Positions 17,486 through 25,690 of a stretch of 64,000 bases of DNA are shown piece by piece. Every line of letters begins with the position of its first letter. The stretch's first letter is position 1. The notes beneath the pieces are model-generated. The model was not told where the DNA came from. It was given only the letters and a program-made list of their open reading frames with translations, and ran no database searches. The stretch covers positions 1,054,001-1,118,000 of the forward strand of contig NZ_CP085725.1 of NCBI RefSeq assembly GCF_036840915.1, written 5' to 3'. Position numbers and translations under genes: made by a program. This DNA is from Flavobacterium hankyongi. GTDB taxonomy: Bacteria; Bacteroidota; Bacteroidia; Flavobacteriales; Flavobacteriaceae.

Positions 17486-19174
17486 TTATTTCATTGAAAA
17501 ATATTCAGCAATCGGACCTAAAGCTAAAGCTGGAAAGAAAGACAAAGCAGCAATGATAGCAATGACAGAAAAAATCATCAGTCCAAAAGTTGCTGTATCT
17601 GTTTTTAAGGTTCCAGCACTCTCAGGAATATGTTTTTTATTTGCCAAAATACCTGCAATTGCGATTGGACCTATAATGGGTAAGAATCTTGATAAAATCA
17701 GTACAATTCCTGTTGTGATGTTCCACCACGGATTATTGTCTCCAAGACCTTCAAATCCACTTCCGTTATTTGCTGAAGAAGAGGTAAACTCATACAGTAT
17801 TTCACTAAAACCATGAAACCCAGGGTTGTTTAAGGTACTTGCTCCCAATTCAGGGAATCCTGTCGAAAGTGCTGTTCCTGCTAAAATCAGCAAGGTATGC
17901 AGCAAAGCAACAATCATGGCTATTTTCATTTCTCTGGCTTCAATTTTCTTTCCTAAAAACTCAGGTGTCCTTCCTACCATTAATCCGCTGATGAAAACTG
18001 CAAGAATGATAAAAATGTAGAAGTTTAATATCCCAACACCACAACCACCATAAAAACAATTTACCATCATGGCTAACAATTGATTCATTCCCGAAAGTGG
18101 CATGGCGCTATCGTGCATTGAATTCACAGAACCAGTTGAAATAACGGTTGTAGCAATACTCCAATATCCAGAAGCAGCAGCTCCAAAGCGCACTTCCTTT
18201 CCTTCTGTCGCTCCGTTAGATATATCAATCCCCATTTTTGCAATCTCAGGATTACCGTTCATTTCTGTAATTACCGTTGGAACGGTTAAAACAAGAAACC
18301 CAATGGTCATCACGCTAAAAATCATCCACGACAATTTGCGGCGGTTCAAATAGAAACCGAGAGCAAAAATCATCGCAAAAGGTATTATCATTTGTGCCAC
18401 CATTTCGACCATATTGGTAAAATAGTTGGGATTTTCAAAAGGGTGTGCAGAGTTGACTCCGAAAAAGCCACCTCCATTAGTTCCTACGTGCTTGATAGCG
18501 GTAAAAGCGGCAACTGGGCCTTGAGAAACCTGAACAGTATCTCCCTGAAGTGTTGTTATTGTTTCTTTTCCTTTAAAAGTCATTGGTGTACCATTGAATA
18601 ACAAAATAACTGCTACGACTACTGAAACAGGCAACAAAATACGAGTGCATGATTTAATAAAATAGTTGTAGAAATTACCCAGTTTTTCGGTAGTTCTTTC
18701 TTTTAAGGCATTAAACAATACTGCTGCGGCTGCTAATCCTATACCAGCAGAAACAAACTGTAAGAACATTAAAAACAATTGTCCTAAATAACTTAAACCA
18801 GTTTCCCCAGAATAGTGTTGCAGGTTGCAATTAACAATGAAAGAAATAGCAGTGTTAAAAGCTAAATCGGCAGTCATGCTTGGGTTGTTGTCTGGATTTA
18901 ATGGAAGCCATCCCTGACACATTAAAACTAGCATTACTAGTAAAAACCAGATCATGTTCAGGGTTAGCAAAACAATCATATGTTGCTTCCAGTTCATTTC
19001 TTTAGAAGCATCAATGCCGCTAATTTTATAAAATAATTCTTCAATTGGATTGAAAACAGGATCTAAAAATGTTTTTTGTCCTGAATATACTTTTGCAATG
19101 TATTTTCCCAACGGAATAGATAATCCCAACGTAATGAGAAACATTGCAATAATTCCTAAAATTTCTGTGTTCAT
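17486..19174 (-). CDS. kdpA: potassium-transporting ATPase subunit KdpA
   Basis: 562 aa, multi-pass potassium channel-like subunit. Selectivity-filter regions are visible as NCNLQHYSGETGLSYLGQ, VGTNGGGFFGVNSAHPFENP, NCFYGGCGVGILNF and FTSSSANNGSGFEGLG, the four pseudo-repeats of the SKT superfamily. It passes potassium to the KdpB pump. The small kdpF gene ends 2 nt upstream. Confidence 0.98.
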   Translation of the reverse strand: MNTEILGIIAMFLITLGLSIPLGKYIAKVYSGQKTFLDPVFNPIEELFYKISGIDASKEMNWKQHMIVLLTLNMIWFLLVMLVLMCQGWLPLNPDNNPSMTADLAFNTAISFIVNCNLQHYSGETGLSYLGQLFLMFLQFVSAGIGLAAAAVLFNALKERTTEKLGNFYNYFIKSCTRILLPVSVVVAVILLFNGTPMTFKGKETITTLQGDTVQVSQGPVAAFTAIKHVGTNGGGFFGVNSAHPFENPNYFTNMVEMVAQMIIPFAMIFALGFYLNRRKLSWMIFSVMTIGFLVLTVPTVITEMNGNPEIAKMGIDISNGATEGKEVRFGAAASGYWSIATTVISTGSVNSMHDSAMPLSGMNQLLAMMVNCFYGGCGVGILNFYIFIILAVFISGLMVGRTPEFLGKKIEAREMKIAMIVALLHTLLILAGTALSTGFPELGASTLNNPGFHGFSEILYEFTSSSANNGSGFEGLGDNNPWWNITTGIVLILSRFLPIIGPIAIAGILANKKHIPESAGTLKTDTATFGLMIFSVIAIIAALSFFPALALGPIAEYFSMK

Positions 19175-19176
19175 GA

Positions 19177-19254
19177 TTAAAATTTCTTAGGTTTTACCAG
19201 CACATAACAGATGTATACAAACACTGCTATGGCAATTATAAATAAGGCTATCAT
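19177..19254 (-). CDS. kdpF: KdpF small subunit (25 aa)
   Basis: A 25-codon frame directly before kdpA reads MIALFIIAIAVFVYICYVLV followed by KPKKF: a single hydrophobic helix, a YxLVKPxKF end and two lysines, which match KdpF from many bacteria. KdpF is a lipid-like stabiliser of the KdpFABC complex. Its stop lies 2 nt before the kdpA ATG, the normal kdpF-kdpA order. Confidence 0.9.
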   Translation of the reverse strand: MIALFIIAIAVFVYICYVLVKPKKF

Positions 19255-19257
19255 ATC

Positions 19258-19341
19258 TTAAATTTTTTCAAAATAATTAACCGATACATAAAGGAGTGCG
19301 AAGCAAAGCAATCCAACTCCCGTTAAAACTATTGTCATCAT
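19258..19341 (-). CDS. 27-aa single-helix membrane peptide in the kdp operon
   Basis: The frame begins MMTIVLTGVGLLCFALLYVS and ends VNYFEKI. It is one transmembrane helix with a short charged tail. Its ATG overlaps the TGA of the 93-aa gene upstream (ATGA), and its stop is 3 nt before kdpF, a tight operon fit that supports translation. It is not KdpF, which follows it. It could be a second small Kdp subunit or a regulatory peptide. I do not recognise a family. Confidence 0.65.
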   Translation of the reverse strand: MMTIVLTGVGLLCFALLYVSVNYFEKI

Positions 19342-19619
19342 ACCCCCGAAGTATTAATTTGTTTTACATATTCCTTGTGAAGTTCTACAGGTAAAAACTG
19401 TTTCATTGTAAAATGATTGAGTTCCAGATAATGTGATACTGAGTACAGATACACATTTGAAATGGCATTTTTAACTTCAGCATTTCCTTTCTGAAATAAA
19501 TCTTCTGCCAGAGCAAAGCATCTTTTTGCTCTAACCATTTTGCCCAACTTCAAACTGTTTACGGTTACTTCCGCAAAACGTTCCATTTTTTTAATCAGGT
19601 TAGTATTTACTTTTTTCAT
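19338..19619 (-). CDS. 93-aa conserved helical protein, first gene of the kdp operon
   Basis: A soluble, mostly helical 93-aa protein (MKKVNTNLIKKMERFAEVT, then KRCFALAEDLFQKGNAEVKNAISNVYLYSVSHYLE). Spacing of helices resembles a TPR-like or helical-bundle protein. I recall similar short genes before kdpF in other flavobacteria but cannot name a function. It is the first gene after the candidate sigma-54 promoter and overlaps the 27-aa peptide by 4 nt. A regulatory role in Kdp expression or activity is possible but unproven. Confidence 0.75.
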   Translation of the reverse strand: MKKVNTNLIKKMERFAEVTVNSLKLGKMVRAKRCFALAEDLFQKGNAEVKNAISNVYLYSVSHYLELNHFTMKQFLPVELHKEYVKQINTSGV

Positions 19620-19649
19620 AAATAATTGAAATTTATTTTTCTCACTTAT

Positions 19650-19665
19650 GCCAAAAAACGGGCCT
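19650..19665 (-). promoter_or_regulatory. candidate sigma-54 promoter of the kdp operon
   Basis: On the minus strand AGGCCCGTTTTTTGGC resembles the sigma-54 consensus TGGCACG-N4-TTGC: GG, then ten bases, then GG in place of GC. It ends about 30 nt before the ATG of the first kdp gene. The neighbouring response regulator is of the sigma-54-activating type. The match is imperfect, so this is a prediction. Confidence 0.4.
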
Positions 19666-19737
19666 GAGTTACACCAATACCACTAACCAATTGATTTTAT
19701 TGGCTTTATACTGTTTTCAAGATTTTGAACAATAAAA

Positions 19738-19760
19738 AACCCTATCAAAACGATAGGGTT
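19738..19760 (-). terminator. terminator after the NtrC-type regulator
   Basis: On the minus strand AACCCTATC-gtttt-GATAGGGTT followed by TTTTATT, 25 nt after the regulator's stop. It separates the regulator transcript from the kdp operon. Confidence 0.85.
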
Positions 19761-19784
19761 AGGACTTTCAAAACGATAGTGTTT

Positions 19785-21140
19785 TTAGCTAATTTTATAT
19801 TCTTCCAGTTTTCTGTATAGTGTAGTTAGAGCAATACCGAGTAATCGTGCCGTTTCAGTTTTATTGCCATTTGTATAATTCAGTACTTTTTGAATGTGAA
19901 GTTTTTCAGCCGAAGCCAATGAAAAAGCCGATAGCATTTTATCTTGATTTGAATCCTGATTTGTTCCTTTGAGCTCCTGAATTTCGATAGGAAGACTATC
20001 GGGCATCAACACACTTTCAGTTTCTAGAATAACACTTCGCTCCAGAACATTTTTAAGCTCGCGAATGTTTCCTGGCCAAGTATGAAGTTTTAGCAATTGA
20101 ATAAAATCATCTGAAATAGCTTTTATTTTTTTATTCGTTTTTAAAGTAAATAAATTAAGGAAGTATTTTGCCAAAAGTTCAATATCAAGCACACGCTCAC
20201 GCAATGCTGGCAATTGAATTTGAAAAACCGAAAGACGGTAATATAAATCCTGACGGAATTGACCAGTTTCGATTTCTTTACGCAAATCACGATTGGTTGC
20301 GGTAATTATCCTAACATCGACTTTGGTTATTTTACTTTCTCCAACTTTTATAAATTCTCCATTTTCAATCACTCTAAGTAGTTTGGCTTGTAGATCAAGG
20401 GCCATTTCCCCTACTTCATCTAAAAATATTGTCCCGTTGTTGGCTTCTTCAAACAGTCCTTTCTTGTCTTTTGTGGCTCCTGTAAAAGCGCCAGCCTTGT
20501 GACCAAACATTTCGCTTTCCAATAAATCATGACTAAAAGCTGAACAGTTTATTGCTACAAAACTTTTATTTTTTCGAAGACTTGACTGATGAATGGCTTG
20601 TGCAAAAACTTCTTTCCCAGTTCCAGTTTCACCTGTAAGAAAAACCGTAGTATCTGTCATTGCTACCTTTTTTGCTAATTCGATAGATTGTTGCAATGAT
20701 TTGGAAGTTCCTATAATCCCATCAAAAGAAAATTTGGATTCCAATTGCGCCTCGAGTTGTGCCACTCTTTTTGTAAGACTGTTTTTTTCGATAGCACGAT
20801 GAAGGAGTGGAATTATTTTATTGTTATCGTCCCCTTTCACGATATAATCAAAAGCTCCGTTTTTAATGGCTTGAACTCCATCTGGAATATTACCATAAGC
20901 GGTTAGTAAAATAACTTCAACCGAGGGATTCTTTTCTTTAATAACAGCGGTCAAATCTACACCATTGCCATCAGGAAGCTTAACATCGCAAAATACAACA
21001 TCAATTGTGCTTTGTTCCAGTTTTTTCAAACCTGATTTGCAATCTCCTGCCTCGATGACTTCAAAGCCTTCCAAAGAAATGATTCTGGCAATTAATCCAC
21101 GAAGTTTTTCTTCGTCGTCGATGATGAGTATTTTTTTCAA
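19785..21140 (-). CDS. sigma-54-dependent NtrC-family response regulator
   Basis: 451 aa. A receiver domain (residues 1-115; acidic LIIDDEE, phosphorylated Asp in VVFCDVKLPDG, and LLTAYG) is followed by an AAA+ domain with Walker A FLTGETGTGKEVFAQ, the sigma-54 contact loop GAFTGA and Walker B GTIFLDEVGEM. A Fis-type helix-turn-helix ends the protein (GNKTETARLLGIALTTLYRKLEEY). The start is a TTG at 21140: a stop lies in frame just upstream and no ATG fits MKKILIIDDEE. It would activate sigma-54 promoters. Its position beside kdp, instead of an OmpR-type KdpE, suggests it regulates kdp with the split KdpD and kinase. Confidence 0.93.
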   Translation of the reverse strand: MKKILIIDDEEKLRGLIARIISLEGFEVIEAGDCKSGLKKLEQSTIDVVFCDVKLPDGNGVDLTAVIKEKNPSVEVILLTAYGNIPDGVQAIKNGAFDYIVKGDDNNKIIPLLHRAIEKNSLTKRVAQLEAQLESKFSFDGIIGTSKSLQQSIELAKKVAMTDTTVFLTGETGTGKEVFAQAIHQSSLRKNKSFVAINCSAFSHDLLESEMFGHKAGAFTGATKDKKGLFEEANNGTIFLDEVGEMALDLQAKLLRVIENGEFIKVGESKITKVDVRIITATNRDLRKEIETGQFRQDLYYRLSVFQIQLPALRERVLDIELLAKYFLNLFTLKTNKKIKAISDDFIQLLKLHTWPGNIRELKNVLERSVILETESVLMPDSLPIEIQELKGTNQDSNQDKMLSAFSLASAEKLHIQKVLNYTNGNKTETARLLGIALTTLYRKLEEYKIS

Positions 21141-21156
21141 TGGAGTAAAATTTGTA

Positions 21157-21185
21157 CAAAATTACAGTTTTGATTGATGCAGCAA
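21157..21185 (-). promoter_or_regulatory. Bacteroidota housekeeping promoter of the response regulator
   Basis: On the minus strand TTG (21183-21185), an 18-nt spacer, then TAATTTTG (21157-21164), an exact match to the TTG/TAnnTTTG consensus, about 17 nt before the TTG start codon. The leader would be very short. Confidence 0.6.
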
Positions 21186-21301
21186 CTTTTAAAAGTCATT
21201 GAACTTTCAAATTATTTCATAAATGGAGAGTTTTTTTCTAATGAAAGATTATAATACTCACAAAAAACAACGTTCTAAGTCGTTGCATTATAACTAGACT
21301 G

Positions 21302-21394
21302 TTGTGAGAAAAAGTTTGTGAGATTTTTTTCTCTCACAATAAAAATTCTCACAGCCTTGTGAGAAAACTTTTTAAAATATTTTTTTTCTCACAA
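21302..21394. repeat. nested TGTGAGA hairpin array (right border of the kdp locus)
   Basis: Outer arms TTGTGAGAAAAA (21302-21313) and its complement (21383-21394). Inner pairs are TTGTGAGA (21316-21323) with TCTCACAA (21332-21339), and TTCTCACA-gcct-TGTGAGAA (21346-21365). The layout and the loop position match the array at 10713-10804, with T changed to G in every arm and complementary changes opposite. The stretch 21165-21608 otherwise holds no gene I can support. Confidence 0.8.
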
Positions 21395-21608
21395 CAAATG
21401 TATAGGCAACTTTTAATTATTGTTTTTAAAGTTGTGACCCTAAACTAAAAACATTTCACTCTTTTATGGGAAACCATAATTTTTCTTACAGATACTTTTT
21501 ATCTTAGTATTACAATTAAATTAAGCGAAAATATTCAAAATAATTATTGTTTATTTATGAGTTAGCGGTAGTTAATTGGAAACTATTAAATATAAAAAAC
21601 ATTTTAAC

Positions 21609-22244
21609 ATGGAAAACTGTCCTAATTGTCAAGTCAAAATGACAGGAATGTTCAATAACAACTTTTTGCTATCTAAAGACAAAAACAATCTAATAAATGT
21701 TTTTAGTGGCAATCCAGAAACCCAGTATTGCAATAAATGTGGAGAAGATTTATATTTAGAAACTAGGCTTTTAATTACAACCGAAAAAAATAACTTACTC
21801 AAAGAAATTGAAAAGTTGATATTTAAAATTCCTGTTATTTCCATACAAGCACCACTTAATTGGGATTACGAAATTTTAGATATGATTACAGGTCAAACTA
21901 CCACTGGAACTGGTGTCATTTCTGAATTCACTTCGACATTTAGTGATATCTTTGGTGTTCAATCGGAACGTTTTAACAAAAAATTAAAGAATGGCGAAGA
22001 CCTTTGTTTTACTCAATTACGAAAAAAAACAATTGATATTGGCGGAAATGCAGTAATAGCTACTGATATTGATTACTCAGAAATCGGCGGAGATAAGGGA
22101 ATGTTAATGGTCTGTATGGGTGGAACGGCGGTGAAATTAAAAAACTTAGAAATTCTTGGGGAAGAACGTTCAAGGGACATTACAAGATTAACTGAAATAA
22201 ATTCAAGATTTAATTATCTATCAACATTTCCACTAGATCTTTGA
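21609..22244 (+). CDS. zinc-ribbon plus YbjQ-like heavy-metal-binding domain protein
   Basis: About 211 aa. An N-terminal zinc ribbon (CPNCQVKMTG at residue 4, with YCNKCGEDL about 40 residues later, two CxxC pairs) is joined to a YbjQ-like domain (residues about 85-200: GTGVISEFTSTFSDIFG, ALRKKTIDIGGNAVIATD-like block, MLMVCMGGTAVKL). YbjQ proteins are pentameric and described as putative heavy-metal-binding proteins. The ATG at 21609 was preferred over the upstream TTG at 21576 because it places the first CxxC at the N-terminus. Stands alone between the hairpin array and a transposase scar. Confidence 0.8.
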   Translation: MENCPNCQVKMTGMFNNNFLLSKDKNNLINVFSGNPETQYCNKCGEDLYLETRLLITTEKNNLLKEIEKLIFKIPVISIQAPLNWDYEILDMITGQTTTGTGVISEFTSTFSDIFGVQSERFNKKLKNGEDLCFTQLRKKTIDIGGNAVIATDIDYSEIGGDKGMLMVCMGGTAVKLKNLEILGEERSRDITRLTEINSRFNYLSTFPLDL

Positions 22245-22300
22245 AATGTAACTACTGCTAACAACTCCTACCTCGTTGCGCAAAGTCTCCTGACTTTGTG

Positions 22301-22462
22301 CTATTCTAAATATTGTTTAAAAAATACTTCAATCTCCCATAGCTGTTTGTAGATATCGACAATCTCTTTAGAAGTTAGATTATTACTATTGCTTAAAGAA
22401 TAGAATATTTCATTACTTTTCTTTTCTCTTGCAATGATTAACCTTAAAAATGAAGTTCTTTT
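22301..22462 (-). mobile_element. IS4-like transposase remnant
   Basis: In the gap between 22244 and 22600 the minus strand holds a 53-codon frame containing FLRLIIAREKKSNEIFY, SNNLTSKEIVDIYKQLWEIE and VFFKQ. This is the end of the DDE domain of IS4-type transposases, with the YK-R/L-W-x-IE-x-FFK block that carries the catalytic Glu. There is no start codon, and similarity stops abruptly after FFKQ, where a GC-richer hairpin (about 22278-22300) begins. It is a scar of an old insertion; neither the N-terminal part nor the element ends were found. Confidence 0.7.
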
Positions 22463-22599
22463 TTACAAAGAATCCTATCTTTAATAGAAAATAATCAGTT
22501 ATGAAGCTCACAAATGTTTCCAACTAAACAAACACAAACAATAATTAAAAAAAATGGTAACAAATTTCTTATGTAATCGTCTATTTGAAATAAATAAAA

Positions 22600-23569
22600 A
22601 TGCAAATGCGTACTATTTTCTTCTTTATTCTCTCAATCACTCATATAACTTCTTTTTCTCAAAGTTCTACGTTAGAATCTCTTAAAAAAGATACTTTGTT
22701 TATTATCAAAAAAAATCCAGAAAAAGGATTCTATCATGATTATATCTTATTTGTTCCTAAAGAAATTCCCTTAAGTAATAAAATATATCTATTAGTAGAA
22801 CCAAACAATACAGGTAGACCAACTGACAGTATGGAAGTACACAAAAAAAATGCTATTGACTTAGCATCTGTAAGTTCGGTCGGGAACAACATTTCTACCA
22901 TGCTAAAAATCCCTTTACTTGTTCCTATTTTTCCAAGGCCAGCTTCACAAGAGCTAATGTACACCCATGCTTTAGATCGCGATGTAATACTTGAAAAATC
23001 TCCTACACTAAAACGGTTAGATTTACAACTATTAGCAATGATCAAGGATGCTAAAATGGTTTTAGACGCTATGGGTATTAATGTTGAGTCAAAAATTTTT
23101 ATGAATGGGTTTTCTGCTTCAGCTACGTTTACAAACCGCTTTTCATTTATTCACCCTCAAATTATAAAAGCATTAGCCATTGGTGGGTTTAATGGAGAAC
23201 TCATGCTTCCTCAAAATACAATTAATGAAATTAAATTATCCATTGGGACTTAACGACTTCAGCAATTTATTTGATAAAAATTTTGATATAAACTCCTATA
23301 AGCAAATCCCTCAATTCATCTATATGGGAAAATTAGATGAAAATGATGCTGTTCAGTTTGATGATGCTTACAATGATATTGAACGTCAAATAATTAATAA
23401 TAATATTAGCGAAAAAGTACAGGAAAGGTATTTAAAATGTCAGGAGCTATATCAAAAAAAGAATATTTTTCCAATTTTTAAAACCTATGAAAATGTAGGA
23501 CATTGGACGACATCAGATATGAATTTTGAAGTGATAAAATTCTTTTTTAATCAAATGAAAAAAAAATAA
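22600..23569 (+). CDS. exported alpha/beta-hydrolase-like protein, with apparent frameshift
   Basis: A signal peptide (MQMRTIFFFILSITHITSFSQ) precedes FYHDYILFVPKE, LLVPIFPRPASQELMYTHALDRD and KIFMNGFSASATFTNRF, a GxSxS-like nucleophile-elbow region. After NEIKL the frame moves by +1 at about 23235-23250, and the protein continues YPLGLNDFSNLF, QFIYMGKLDENDAVQFDD and YENVGHWTTSDMNFEVI, where the His probably completes the catalytic set. Removing one base yields about 322 aa. It resembles esterase/PHB-depolymerase-like lipases of Bacteroidota; the substrate is unknown. Both halves remain conserved in style, so decay, if real, is recent. Confidence 0.75.
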
Positions 23570-23591
23570 AACTACTGCTCCCCCCTGCTGG

Positions 23592-23617
23592 CACGAGCGT
23601 CTCGCTCGTGATTTTTT
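23592..23617 (+). terminator. GC-rich hairpin terminator
   Basis: CACGAGCG-tct-CGCTCGTG followed by ATTTTTTT, 23 nt after the hydrolase stop. The stem is much more GC-rich than its surroundings, and the GAGCGTCTCGCTC core looks like a dispersed intergenic repeat. Confidence 0.8.
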
Positions 23618-23789
23618 TATTTACAAAATTGGAGAAATACTTTTGGCATTTATACCTGATAACAAATTTCGGTAAAAAGAGATTTTGAAATTGTAATAAA
23701 GCAAACAGGCTTTGATTTTTTTTTAAACCAAAATAACAGTACAGAATTTAACAATTATCACAAATAAGAAAAAGTAAACAAACAGATAT

Positions 23790-24128
23790 ATGAAGAAAGA
23801 CTACCCAAAATATTATTGGATTTTCATACTTATACTACAATCCTATTTAGTTTTTGAGAAAATTAAAACCGATAAATTTTACTTGTGGAATGTAATAGCC
23901 TTAATTGCTTCAATTGTATTTTTATATCATCGTGTTAGACTTAATAAAACACTTATAAATTCAGAAAAAACAATAGTTCTGATGATAATTATTAACGGAA
24001 TAACATCAACTATCACAAATTTCATTTTGAACTCTGATATATTGAGAATCATAACTACGATACTCATCACAATCATCTCAATTATTATAGGAAACTCAAT
24101 AAAGGATACAGAAAAAAATACAAAATAA
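23790..24128 (+). CDS. small hypothetical membrane protein
   Basis: 112 aa with three or four hydrophobic helices (YYWIFILILQSYLVFEKI, LWNVIALIASIVFLYHRV, TIVLMIIINGITSTITNFIL, IITTILITIISIIIGNSI) and lysine-rich loops. I do not recognise a family. It is isolated: the hydrolase terminator lies upstream and about 150 nt of non-coding DNA downstream. Confidence 0.65.
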   Translation: MKKDYPKYYWIFILILQSYLVFEKIKTDKFYLWNVIALIASIVFLYHRVRLNKTLINSEKTIVLMIIINGITSTITNFILNSDILRIITTILITIISIIIGNSIKDTEKNTK

Positions 24129-24282
24129 TTTTCTGATAAAATAGCCGAAGTTGTTTAAGTCAGGCGCCAATTTTCCACTCAAAAACCTTATCTTAGTCAG
24201 AAACAAATTAGTCCCGCACATTAACTGACGGCAAAAGCGGAATATTAGTAGCTGTATTTCTAAAATCCTAAAACTAGTGCAA

Positions 24283-24738
24283 ATGTGGAAACTCATTCTT
24301 AAAACTACTCTTATAGCTGGGAGTTTAGATATAACTGCCGCATCCATTCAAACTTATATATTAAAAGGGTTGACGCCTGATATTGTACTAAAGTTTATTG
24401 CGAGTGGCATATTTGGCAAAACGGCATATTCTGGAGGAATCGAGTATATGTTATTTGGCTTGTTAGTTCACTTTTTTATCGTGTTTATGTGTGTTATTAC
24501 TTATTTCTATTTTTACCCTAAGTTTCCCTTATTGAATAAAAATATTTTACTGAGTTCGTTTTTAGTAGCATTGACCGCTTGGATAGTAACAACTAAAATA
24601 ATTATTCCACTGAGTGAAATTCAACCTTCTCCATTCAATTTGAAAAAAGATGTTATCGCAATAGCTATCTTATTTTTCTGCATAGGTATCCCAATTGCAC
24701 TTATCACGAAACGCTTTTATTCTAATTCACTGAAATGA
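24283..24738 (+). CDS. hypothetical membrane protein (YagU/DUF1440-like)
   Basis: 151 aa, four transmembrane helices (LILKTTLIAGSLDITAASIQ, YMLFGLLVHFFIVFMCVITY, ILLSSFLVALTAWIVTTKII, AIAILFFCIGIPIALITKR). The pattern AGSLDITAASIQ with a glycine-rich first helix resembles YagU-type inner-membrane proteins, but this is a weak assignment. The ATG at 24283 was taken over the GTG at 24277. Confidence 0.7.
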   Translation: MWKLILKTTLIAGSLDITAASIQTYILKGLTPDIVLKFIASGIFGKTAYSGGIEYMLFGLLVHFFIVFMCVITYFYFYPKFPLLNKNILLSSFLVALTAWIVTTKIIIPLSEIQPSPFNLKKDVIAIAILFFCIGIPIALITKRFYSNSLK

Positions 24739-24795
24739 GAAAATAAAATAACACTCTATAAATCATAATCGAGAAACTACTTAAACATAAAACAA

Positions 24796-25140
24796 ATGAT
24801 TACTATCGATATTTTAAGAGAATTAGCACTTTCGTTTCCAGAAACAACAGAAGAACCTCATTTTGAAAAAACTTCTTTCAGAGTAAAGAAAAAAATTTTT
24901 GCTACTTATGATGAGACAAAAAATCGAACTTGCATCAAACTATCAGAAATTGATCAAAATGTTTTTTCATCTGCCGATGAAACCATTATTTTTCCTCTTG
25001 ACAATAAATGGGGCAAACAAGGGTGGACACTAATTGAAATGAGTAAAGTTCATAAAGATCTATTTATAGATGCTTTGACAACTGCATACTGCGAAGTTGC
25101 TCCAAAAAAACTTGCCAATCAGGTTAGATTAAATTATTAA
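24796..25140 (+). CDS. MmcQ/YjbR family protein
   Basis: 114 aa. FPETTEEPHFEKTSFRVKKKIFATYDE and the C-terminal KLANQVRLNY-type block match the MmcQ/YjbR family, a small CyaY-like fold often called DNA-binding from structure. No reaction is known. The next gene, a MepB-family protein, begins 23 nt after its stop, so the two are probably co-transcribed. Confidence 0.88.
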   Translation: MITIDILRELALSFPETTEEPHFEKTSFRVKKKIFATYDETKNRTCIKLSEIDQNVFSSADETIIFPLDNKWGKQGWTLIEMSKVHKDLFIDALTTAYCEVAPKKLANQVRLNY

Positions 25141-25163
25141 AACAGGATAACAGAAAAGAAAAA

Positions 25164-25661
25164 ATGATAGATGAATTAAAAAGAATTGAAAAATCAATTT
25201 TTAAAATTAGTAATTTAAAAATTACAAATTTGCTGAATGAAAAGGAATGTGAGGAATATTTAGGCTTTAATTTTTGCTTGAATCAACTGAATATCAAATT
25301 CAGAAAAGCTAAAATAACTCCAAAAAAAGTTGGCCAGTTCGTAACTTTATGGAGACGAAACTCTAACAAAGAAACTGAACCATTTACTGCTAAAGATAAT
25401 TTTGATTTTTACATCATTGTTACCGAACAAGACGATGAATTTGGTTTTTTCTTTTTTCCAAAATTAGCACTTAGTAAAAACCAAATTTTGACAACAAATG
25501 AGAAAGTTGGAAAACGAGGCTTCAGAGTTTATCCAGACTGGACGAAAACAGAAAATAAACAAGCCGAAAAAACAAAATCTTGGCAATGTGAATACTTTAT
25601 AAATCTGAATAACGAAGTTGAAAGTATTCAAAAATTTAATCTAATACTTAATTCAGATTAA
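25164..25661 (+). CDS. MepB family protein
   Basis: 165 aa matching the MepB family: FRKAKITPKKVGQFVTLWRRN, EPFTAKDNFDFYIIVTEQDDEFGFFFFPKLALSKNQILT and GKRGFRVYPDWTK. MepB was named from the staphylococcal mepRAB locus, where its role is unclear. Cytosolic, no motif pointing to catalysis is apparent to me. Co-oriented with the YjbR gene. Confidence 0.88.
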   Translation: MIDELKRIEKSIFKISNLKITNLLNEKECEEYLGFNFCLNQLNIKFRKAKITPKKVGQFVTLWRRNSNKETEPFTAKDNFDFYIIVTEQDDEFGFFFFPKLALSKNQILTTNEKVGKRGFRVYPDWTKTENKQAEKTKSWQCEYFINLNNEVESIQKFNLILNSD

Positions 25662-25690
25662 GAATACATCTCTTAATAATATCTAGAATA

